Shown here: piece after piece, positions 1 through 5,836 of the stretch
How positions within the stretch are numbered: the first letter of the stretch is position 1
Layout of the letters: each line of letters opens with the position of its first letter
Assembly: GCA_021803405.1 (NCBI GenBank)
Contig: JAJZLO010000041.1
Location: 1-9,263 of the forward strand
From: Microcaldota archaeon
GTDB taxonomy: Archaea > Micrarchaeota > Micrarchaeia > Micrarchaeales > CABMGC01
DNA length: 9,263 nt
Reading direction: 5' to 3'
The notes under the pieces: model-generated
The model's database searches: none
Seen by the model: the letters and a program-made list of their open reading frames with translations, nothing else
Told to the model about the DNA's origin: nothing
Program-made: the position numbers and the translations under genes

Positions 1-32
1 AAGGCGGAGATGACTGTGAAGCGTGCCAGTAA
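1..32 (+). CDS. nrdA: Ribonucleotide reductase large (alpha) subunit, C-terminal tail only (5' partial)
   Basis: The first in-frame codons from position 3 read GGDDCEACQ followed by TAA at 30-32. A short acidic tail carrying a Cys-x-x-Cys pair just before the stop is the hallmark of the flexible C-terminus of class I and II RNR catalytic subunits. There the two cysteines shuttle reducing equivalents from thioredoxin or glutaredoxin to the active-site disulfide. The call is supported by the gene that follows at once, the RNR R2 subunit. Only about nine residues are visible, so the rest of the protein and its allosteric domains lie outside the window. The assignment is an inference from the tail motif plus context. 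The other two frames give no sensible protein end. Confidence 0.75.
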   Translation, partial: GGDDCEACQ

Positions 33-35
33 TTG

Positions 36-40
36 AAGGA
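36..40 (+). promoter_or_regulatory. Shine-Dalgarno site for nrdB (AAGGA)
   Basis: AAGGA lies 10 bases upstream of ATG 51 and follows the stop codon of the preceding gene. It supports ATG 51 as the nrdB start. The alternative TTG at 33, which abuts the upstream TAA, has no Shine-Dalgarno sequence before it. Confidence 0.5.
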
Positions 41-50
41 TGTTGATATA

Positions 51-1046
51 ATGAAAAAAATACTTAATGCTTCAGATGTTGATCCTAATAAAATACTTCC
101 AATAAAATATGGTTGGGCGCGCAGTTATTACTTGAAAGGCGTTGCAAATAACTGGACACCTGAAGAAATACCTATGCAGCAGGATATAGAGTTATGGAAA
201 AGAAACTCTCTTTCCGAAGATGAAAGAAGAATGATTATGTGGAACCTTGGATTTTTTTCTACAGCTGAAAGTTTAACCGCAAACAACATAATACTCGCAA
301 TATATAGACATATAACAAACCCCGAGTGCAGGCAATACCTTCTAAGACAAGCTTATGAAGAAGCGGTACATACCGAGATGTTCATTTACTGTTGCGATTC
401 TTTAAGCCTTGATCCTGATCACGTATATAATATGTATATGACTGTGCCAAGCATAAAGGCAAAGGATGATTTTGTAGTAGACCTTACACGCTCAATATTT
501 GACAAGAACTTTTCTACTAACGGAGATGACAATATAAGAAACTTCCTTTATGATATCATAGGATATTATATGGTTATGGAAGGTATTTTTTTCTATGCCG
601 GATTTGCAATGATGCTTTCATTTAAAAGATCAAATAAAATGATAGGCATAGGAGAACAATTTGAGTACGTCTTAAGAGATGAAACGGTACATTTCTCTTT
701 TGGAGCAGATTTGATAAATACAATAGTAGCCGAAAACCCACAGGTTTGGACAGATCAATTTAAGTCATCGGTAATAGAAACTATTAAAAAAGCCGTAGAG
801 TTGGAGGTCGCATATGCAAAAGACTGCCTCCCAAAAGGAATAGATGGAATAAATGCAGATGTGGTAAAGGAATATGTTGAGTATATAGCAGATAGAAGGC
901 TTGAAAAAATTGGTTTGCCAATACAGTATATGTCTAAGAACCCATTCCCATGGCTTAGCGAAATAACAGACCTGCCTAAAGAAAAGAACTTTTTTGAGAC
1001 CAGAGTTACAGAGTATAAGACAGGCGGACAGTTAAAATGGGAATAG
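51..1046 (+). CDS. nrdB: Ribonucleotide reductase R2 (beta) subunit, class Ic (Chlamydia-like) type
   Basis: This is the radical-generating subunit of aerobic ribonucleotide reductase, which works with the large subunit encoded just upstream to make dNDPs. Numbered from ATG 51 (331 aa), the di-metal ligands are all visible: E73 (TAES), E104 and H107 (EEAVH), E177 (MEG), E211 and H214 (RDETVH). W35 sits at the conserved proximal tryptophan. Two features mark class Ic: the first ligand is Glu rather than Asp, and the residue four after H107, where class Ia and Ib enzymes carry the radical tyrosine, is F111. From memory the whole chain resembles Chlamydia trachomatis R2, including NPFPW and NKM-IGIGEQ-like segments and the C-terminal FFETRV-EY tail that carries the radical-transfer tyrosine. 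The family therefore predicts a Mn/Fe cofactor. The frame stays open back to TTG 33, but ATG 51 has a better ribosome site. Confidence 0.95.
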   Translation: MKKILNASDVDPNKILPIKYGWARSYYLKGVANNWTPEEIPMQQDIELWKRNSLSEDERRMIMWNLGFFSTAESLTANNIILAIYRHITNPECRQYLLRQAYEEAVHTEMFIYCCDSLSLDPDHVYNMYMTVPSIKAKDDFVVDLTRSIFDKNFSTNGDDNIRNFLYDIIGYYMVMEGIFFYAGFAMMLSFKRSNKMIGIGEQFEYVLRDETVHFSFGADLINTIVAENPQVWTDQFKSSVIETIKKAVELEVAYAKDCLPKGIDGINADVVKEYVEYIADRRLEKIGLPIQYMSKNPFPWLSEITDLPKEKNFFETRVTEYKTGGQLKWE

Positions 1047-1088
1047 ATAACTATAATAATAAATTTCTCTTTAGAAAGAAAGAGATAT

Positions 1089-2075
1089 ATGCTTAATTCT
1101 ACAATTATTTATGATATTATGAATAAGGCTCCTGAAGGGATGCAAAATGTTGAACAAAGTATTAGTTCCCTCTTACCTCATCGAAAAGATAGTAGAACAG
1201 CTGACAGCGAATACTTGAGCATTGTAAATAAGATACTTTCCGAAGGGGAATGGAAAGAAAATAGAACAGGAGTTAAGACGCTTGCAATAGCCGGGGCAAT
1301 GTTTGAGCATAATATGGAGAATGGATTTCCTCTTCTAACTACTAAAAAAATGCCGTTTAAAAGCATTGCTTCGGAGCTAGAGTTTTTTATAAAAGGTATT
1401 ACAGACAAAGGATGGCTTCAAGAGCGTAACAACCATATTTGGGATGAATGGGCAACGCCAATAAAAGCGCCTTATGGACATTCACAAGAAGCTAAGAAAA
1501 GAATGTTTGAAGAAAGGGATTTAGGACCGATTTATGGCTTCCAATGGAGGCACTTCAATGCTGCTTATGAAGGAGTGAAAAAAGATTATAAAGGACTTGG
1601 AATTGACCAATTATCCAACATTATAAATAAATTAAAAGAGGATCCAAATGACAGGCGAATGATTGTTTCTGCTTGGAATCCGCAGCAACTCAAGGAAATG
1701 GGATTGCCCCCATGCCATTATGGTTTTCAGGTTACTGTGATTAATGAAAAACTTAATCTTCTTTGGAATCAACGTTCTGTAGATACTATGTTAGGGCTTC
1801 CGTTTAACATAGCAAGCTATGCTCTTTTACTACATTTACTTGCAAAAGAAAGTAAATTAAAGGAAGGAAAGCTTGTCGGATTTCTTGCCGATGTGCATAT
1901 TTACGAGAACCATGTTGAAGGAGCAAAGGAACAGTTGAAAAGAGATCCAAATACATACAGATCGCCAAAGATAACTACAGAAGGATTCACCAATATATTT
2001 GAGTGGAATTTTTCTATGACAAAGCTTGAAGAGTATCAAAGTTATCCATCAATAAAATTTGATATAGCAGTTTAA
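1089..2075 (+). CDS. thyA: Thymidylate synthase (ThyA) with N-terminal extension
   Basis: ThyA methylates dUMP to dTMP with 5,10-methylene-tetrahydrofolate and releases dihydrofolate. The catalytic nucleophile is C209 in the PPCH motif. Other conserved elements, in order, are R59 of RTG (phosphate binding), GFPLLTTKK near 79-87, IWDEW 117-121, DLGPIYGFQW 144-153, DRRMIVSAWNP 188-198, QRS-D 228-232, GLPFNIASYALL 236-247 and D-HIY near 268-272. The core matches E. coli ThyA (264 aa), but this protein is 328 aa. The extra length is about 40 residues before the usual start (the core begins near EYLSIV, residue 41) plus an insertion after WDEW of the kind seen in longer ThyA forms. The gene begins 42 bases after nrdB and ends one base before the longest folA frame, so it is probably cotranscribed. 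The start is uncertain: in-frame ATGs at 1119 and 1140 would trim the tail, and no clear Shine-Dalgarno decides. Confidence 0.95.
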   Translation: MLNSTIIYDIMNKAPEGMQNVEQSISSLLPHRKDSRTADSEYLSIVNKILSEGEWKENRTGVKTLAIAGAMFEHNMENGFPLLTTKKMPFKSIASELEFFIKGITDKGWLQERNNHIWDEWATPIKAPYGHSQEAKKRMFEERDLGPIYGFQWRHFNAAYEGVKKDYKGLGIDQLSNIINKLKEDPNDRRMIVSAWNPQQLKEMGLPPCHYGFQVTVINEKLNLLWNQRSVDTMLGLPFNIASYALLLHLLAKESKLKEGKLVGFLADVHIYENHVEGAKEQLKRDPNTYRSPKITTEGFTNIFEWNFSMTKLEEYQSYPSIKFDIAV

Positions 2076-2085
2076 AATGTTTAAT

Positions 2086-2090
2086 AAGGA
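2086..2090 (+). promoter_or_regulatory. Shine-Dalgarno site favouring the internal folA start (AAGGA)
   Basis: AAGGA stands 4 bases before ATG 2095. The upstream ATG at 2077 lies inside an A/T run just after the thyA stop and has no such element. The spacing is slightly short, so this is moderate support only. Confidence 0.4.
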
Positions 2091-2094
2091 TTGT

Positions 2095-2574
2095 ATGGAA
2101 ATAGGAATTATTGTGGCTATGGCGAAGAATAGAGTCATAGGCAATAATGGAAAACTTCCTTGGAAAATAAAGGAAGATACCTTACTTTTTAAAGGATTGA
2201 CAATGAACAGAACGGTAATAATGGGTAGAAAAACATGGCTTTCCCTTCCTAGTATTTTTAGACCACTACCAAATAGAAATAATATAATAATAAGTAAAAC
2301 CCTTGGTCCACAACCCGGAGCAGTGGTATGTAAAACAATAGACGAAGCGATTGCAGTTGCAGAGAGATTTAACTGTGATGCTTATTGTATTGGAGGTGCG
2401 CAGCTTTATTCTGAGATGCTGCCTATGGTAAAGATATTGCATCTTTCACTAGTAAAGGGAATATACTCAGGAGATACTTATTTTCCAGAGATAAATTATG
2501 ATGAATGGACTCTTGAAGAAACTGCAGAGTTTGAGGCTTTCACATACAAAAGATACAGAAGAAATAAGCCTTAG
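2095..2574 (+). CDS. folA: Dihydrofolate reductase
   Basis: DHFR reduces dihydrofolate to tetrahydrofolate with NADPH and so recycles the dihydrofolate released by ThyA, encoded just upstream. From ATG 2095 the protein is 159 aa, the usual length, and begins MEIGIIVAMAKNRVIG, matching the family N-terminus. Visible landmarks are the Met20-loop segment with L21-P22-W23, the catalytic acid D28 (E. coli D27), the NADPH-binding MGRKTW at 43-48, PLPNR with R61 (folate glutamate contact), IGGAQLY at 99-105 (second NADPH glycines) and GDTYFPE with T128. All catalytic positions are intact. A longer reading from ATG 2077 would add six residues (MFNKDC) with no family counterpart, so the internal start is preferred. 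It sits almost directly behind thyA, an arrangement well known in bacteria. Confidence 0.94.
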   Translation: MEIGIIVAMAKNRVIGNNGKLPWKIKEDTLLFKGLTMNRTVIMGRKTWLSLPSIFRPLPNRNNIIISKTLGPQPGAVVCKTIDEAIAVAERFNCDAYCIGGAQLYSEMLPMVKILHLSLVKGIYSGDTYFPEINYDEWTLEETAEFEAFTYKRYRRNKP

Positions 2575-2639
2575 ATATATTATTATATCAAAAAATCCTA
2601 AGTTCTTAGTATATTCCCTAGTGAGTATAAGGTAATTAA

Positions 2640-3359
2640 ATGATATTGAAGAGCAGTAAAGAATCCGAGCATAAAAGGCTTTTAGAAAAAAAGGTATGGC
2701 TTTTTGATTTTGATGGAGTTATAGTGCCAAGTCCTACAAAAAAAGACCATGAACTTTTTATCTCTAATGTAATAAGACTTATCTCTGATTTTAAAAATAT
2801 CTCTATAGAAGATGGAACAGAACTTTATAAATCGCTGCAACGTAAAGAAAATAAAACGAATTTGCATGAATTTTTAGTAAAGAACTTCCCAGATATTGAA
2901 GAGGATGTTATATTTTCAAGAGTATTTGGAGAGTATAATGAAAAATATAAAAAAATGAAGCCGTATAGTGGCATAACAAATGGCCTTAAAATTCTTTCAA
3001 GAAGTAACATTACTTTAGGCATTCTTACAAACAACTCAGGAGAGATAGTAAGGGAGATAATTAAAAGATTTGAGTATCATAGATACTTTAGCGGCATAAT
3101 AGCTAATGAAGAGTTATATCCTTTTCTTAAGCCTGAAGAGTCTTCGTATAAGATAGCAACAAAAAGTTTTGGAGTTATTCCTGAAGAAACTGTTTTTATA
3201 GATGATTCAGAAGAGAATGTTAAGGCTTCTAAAAAACTTGGTATTTTATCTATACATATAACAGATAAGACAACAACTGCAGATAGCGAGGTTGCGGATT
3301 TTACCTTTAAGAGTACTAGAAAGTTTTTAAATACCATAGTAAAAGAGATAGCTCGATGA
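2640..3359 (+). CDS. HAD-superfamily hydrolase, phosphatase-like, substrate unknown
   Basis: This 239-aa protein carries the complete HAD catalytic set. Motif I is DFDGVIV with nucleophile D23 and acid/base D25, motif II is ILTNNS with T130, motif III is K164 in LKPEES, and motif IV is FIDDSEEN with D188/D189. A helical cap of roughly 80 residues lies between motifs I and II, which is the subfamily I (phosphoglycolate phosphatase / beta-phosphoglucomutase-like) layout. About 17 charged residues precede the first strand. The ATG is preceded by AAGG at 2629-2632 with a 7-base spacer. It is the last + strand gene of the dNTP/thymidylate cluster, 65 bases after folA. That context makes a nucleotide or cofactor phosphate a reasonable guess, but nothing in the sequence fixes the substrate. 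It converges on glyA, 36 bases away. Confidence 0.85.
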   Translation: MILKSSKESEHKRLLEKKVWLFDFDGVIVPSPTKKDHELFISNVIRLISDFKNISIEDGTELYKSLQRKENKTNLHEFLVKNFPDIEEDVIFSRVFGEYNEKYKKMKPYSGITNGLKILSRSNITLGILTNNSGEIVREIIKRFEYHRYFSGIIANEELYPFLKPEESSYKIATKSFGVIPEETVFIDDSEENVKASKKLGILSIHITDKTTTADSEVADFTFKSTRKFLNTIVKEIAR

Positions 3360-3395
3360 AGTACAAAGGATAAATGAAGGATTTTATTTATATTA
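3360..3395. other. Convergent intergenic junction; possible archaeal T-rich terminator
   Basis: Thirty-six bases separate the two convergent stop codons. On the + strand 3381-3394 is T-rich (ATTTTATTTATATT), which could serve as an oligo-U type archaeal terminator for the + cluster. The opposite strand shows a weaker T-rich stretch running towards the HAD gene. There is no stem-loop. Support is compositional only. Confidence 0.25.
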
Positions 3396-4742
3396 TTAAA
3401 ACTCCATATCTGGATAAAGCGGAAACTTTGCAGCTAACTGCTCCACAGAAACCTTTATTTTTTTGAGCTCTTGCGATGTTTTTATTCTATCTTTGAAGTC
3501 CTTTATATATGCTAAACGCTCTTCTTTATCTTTAGGAAGACGCTCGTTACCAATCATTCTTATCACTTCTGAAATCATTGTGCCTATATCCTTCATCTCG
3601 CTTTCTTTCATACCTCTTGAGGTAATGGCAGGCGTTCCAAGCCTTATGCCGCTTGGATAAAACGCCGATGAGCTTTCTTTTGGAACTGTGTTTTTATTTA
3701 ATGTTATTCCTGCAATGTCCAATGCTTCTTGCGCAAAAACACCTAGCCCAGAAGAGATGTTTGTCAGATCGGCAAGCAGCATATGATTATCTGTTCCGTT
3801 TGTGACAAGCTTTATTCCGTTTTCCATCAAGGATCTTCCGAGCTCTTTTGCATTAGCTACAACCTGCTTTGCATATGTTCTAAACTCCTGAGTTGAAGCT
3901 TGTTTTAAAGCTATAGATATAGCGGCAGTTATATGATCATGAGGCCCTCCTTGCATACCTGGAAAAACAGATTTGTCTATCTTTGAAGGTAGCTCAGGAT
4001 CTTTTGATACGCCTTTCTTAGTTACCATTATCATCGCTCCCCTAGGACCTCTAAGAGTTTTGTGCGTTGTTGTGGTAATTATATCTGCATAAGGCTCGGG
4101 GCTTTCATGCACGCCCGCAATAACTAGCCCAGAGATATGAGAGATATCTGCAGCTAGATACGCTCCTACAGAGTCTGCTATATCGGCAAATTCCTTAAAA
4201 GGAAGCTTTCTTACATATGCAGTAGATCCTACCCAAATAAGTTTAGGTCTATTCTTTTCAGCAAGCTCCCTTGCTTGCTCTATATCTATATAACCATCAT
4301 CCTTTACATGATATTGAACGCTTTTGAATAATTGTCCGGTTGCGCTTGAGCTCCAACCATGAGTTAGATGGCCCCCATCAGTTAAACTCTGGCCCATTAT
4401 GGTATCTCCCGCTTTGCATACAGATAAATAAACCTCCATGTTTGCAGGAGAGCCAGAGTACGGCTGTACATTCACATGCTCTACATTAAATAAAGACTTT
4501 GCGCGGGAGATTGCAAGACGTTCTATGCCATCTATAAACTCGTTACCGCCGTAATATCTCTTCCCTGGATAGCCTTCAGAGTATTTGTTAGTAAGAATGC
4601 TGCCCATAGCCTGCATAACTGCCTCGCTTGTGAAGTTCTCAGAAGGTATCAACTCAAGTGAGCTTTTTTGTCTATGCAACTCCTTTTTGAATAGATCAAA
4701 AAGTTCTTCATCTTCCTCTTTTACTCTTGAAAGCCATTTCAT
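3396..4742 (-). CDS. glyA: Serine hydroxymethyltransferase
   Basis: SHMT is a PLP enzyme that interconverts serine and glycine and loads the C1 unit onto tetrahydrofolate as 5,10-methylene-THF, the cosubstrate of the ThyA encoded nearby. The 448-aa chain shows the SEN motif at 34-36, E56 in SEGYPGKRYYGG, GGHLTHG near 123-129 (H125 stacks on PLP), D199 and H202 in ADISH, the PLP lysine K228 in TTTTHKTLRGPRG, and the substrate-carboxylate arginine R367 in SGIRLGTPA. The usual SAYPR segment reads STAYVR here, a mild deviation. The ATG overlaps the TGA of the upstream protease gene as ATGA (4742-4739), so translation is probably coupled and the gene is the last of the mcm-protease-glyA transcript. 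A weak GGT lies just before the start. Confidence 0.96.
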   Translation of the reverse strand: MKWLSRVKEEDEELFDLFKKELHRQKSSLELIPSENFTSEAVMQAMGSILTNKYSEGYPGKRYYGGNEFIDGIERLAISRAKSLFNVEHVNVQPYSGSPANMEVYLSVCKAGDTIMGQSLTDGGHLTHGWSSSATGQLFKSVQYHVKDDGYIDIEQARELAEKNRPKLIWVGSTAYVRKLPFKEFADIADSVGAYLAADISHISGLVIAGVHESPEPYADIITTTTHKTLRGPRGAMIMVTKKGVSKDPELPSKIDKSVFPGMQGGPHDHITAAISIALKQASTQEFRTYAKQVVANAKELGRSLMENGIKLVTNGTDNHMLLADLTNISSGLGVFAQEALDIAGITLNKNTVPKESSSAFYPSGIRLGTPAITSRGMKESEMKDIGTMISEVIRMIGNERLPKDKEERLAYIKDFKDRIKTSQELKKIKVSVEQLAAKFPLYPDMEF

Positions 4743-5824
4743 CTTACCAACAATTTTTGTTTTTTAATTATCCTTCTTAAGGTAAATAAAAGAGCGCTCA
4801 TTGAAAGTATGGCGGCGATAATAAATATTAGTATATAGACCACCTCGTTTGGCTGCTCTATAATAAAGAAAAGCGCAAATGCAATGCTTATGAATGAGAA
4901 AAGAGGAGGTATAGCAGGCAAACCCACCTTATACTTTCTAAGTATTATCATGGTAGAGATAACTCCAAAACCTGAAAAGACAACAATCAAAACCGAAACA
5001 AAGATGTTTGCTGTTGCTGCGTACGCACCTGCTGCTACTGCCAAAGGAAGCATTATATCTCCATTTCCAAGCATAATACTTGAAACGGAAGGTATACTAC
5101 CCATCTTAGTTATTTCTTTTACATGCTCTGAGTAATGCTTATTTTTTTTAAGGAACTCACTAAACTCTTTTCTTTCTTTTGAGGTAAACTCTTTTTTAGG
5201 AACGGCCTCCATATCTGAAGAATTTAACATGAATGCAAGATTCATATTGACGGCTTGTTTGGCAAGAGGCAGCATGAACTTTAGGACAAAAACAGCAACA
5301 TAATCATAAACTGCAAAGGCAGCTATTAAAAGATATAGAAGAAGTATATTGCCTATACCTACACCTATTAATATTCCCATACCTACACTGCTAAAAATTG
5401 TAGTTATATTTCTTACTCGTGGATTTTCCTTCATCTTTGATTTTATCAATAAAAGTAAAATTGAAAGTACTGCAGCTACAACAAAGCCTTCGGTCAATGA
5501 GATGAACCCTCCAAAAAAAGACATTGCAAACAAATAGAATAATGTTCCTGCACCTAGAAGGACAATATATGCTTCAAGAATCTTAAACATTACTCCGTTT
5601 TTATACATGCGCAGCATTAACATCAATATTAAAGCGGCTATTATGACATCCAAAATCAATGCAAAGATGGTGCTTATTGTACTTGTAGGGGATGTTGCAA
5701 TATTTTCAAGCTGAAACGCATAAGGCAGACCTAAAACTAAAATAAAAAGACCGATAATCTGGGCCATTAAAAATAACGTGAAGATCGCTGCTATCTGCCT
5801 GTTTTCTATTCTTCTTTCTATCAA
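4739..5824 (-). CDS. Presenilin/signal-peptide-peptidase-like intramembrane aspartic protease
   Basis: This 361-aa multi-pass membrane protein carries the three signatures of family A22 (presenilin, SPP and archaeal presenilin homologues). YD contains catalytic D174 in the sixth hydrophobic segment, GNGD contains D256 at the start of the seventh, and a PAL-like motif, here P303-A304-I305, precedes the ninth. Such enzymes cut substrates within the membrane. By eye the hydrophobic segments are near 11-35, 50-72, 78-105, 109-128, 139-158, 159-185, 249-270, 273-295, 302-322 and 327-348. The last is one more than the nine expected. A charged, probably cytosolic loop (about 203-245) separates the catalytic helices. 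The start is unclear: TTG 5824 is preceded by GGTG only two bases away, and the frame is open back to the mcm TAG. The next ATG (M20) would cut into the first helix. The natural substrate is unknown. Confidence 0.88.
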   Translation of the reverse strand: MIERRIENRQIAAIFTLFLMAQIIGLFILVLGLPYAFQLENIATSPTSTISTIFALILDVIIAALILMLMLRMYKNGVMFKILEAYIVLLGAGTLFYLFAMSFFGGFISLTEGFVVAAVLSILLLLIKSKMKENPRVRNITTIFSSVGMGILIGVGIGNILLLYLLIAAFAVYDYVAVFVLKFMLPLAKQAVNMNLAFMLNSSDMEAVPKKEFTSKERKEFSEFLKKNKHYSEHVKEITKMGSIPSVSSIMLGNGDIMLPLAVAAGAYAATANIFVSVLIVVFSGFGVISTMIILRKYKVGLPAIPPLFSFISIAFALFFIIEQPNEVVYILIFIIAAILSMSALLFTLRRIIKKQKLLVR

Positions 5825-5836
5825 AGCACCAATTAT

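Noticed and set aside
33..50. TTG 33 as the start of nrdB, directly abutting the preceding TAA
   Set aside because: It has no Shine-Dalgarno sequence, and ATG 51 has AAGGA 10 bases upstream. It remains possible but is less likely.
2077..2094. ATG 2077 as the start of folA
   Set aside because: It would add six residues unlike any DHFR N-terminus. ATG 2095 gives the exact family start and has AAGGA before it.
2598..2609. Small inverted repeat CTAAG-TT-CTTAG between folA and the HAD gene
   Set aside because: The loop of two bases is too small for a stable hairpin, no T-run follows, and such short A/T-rich palindromes are expected by chance.
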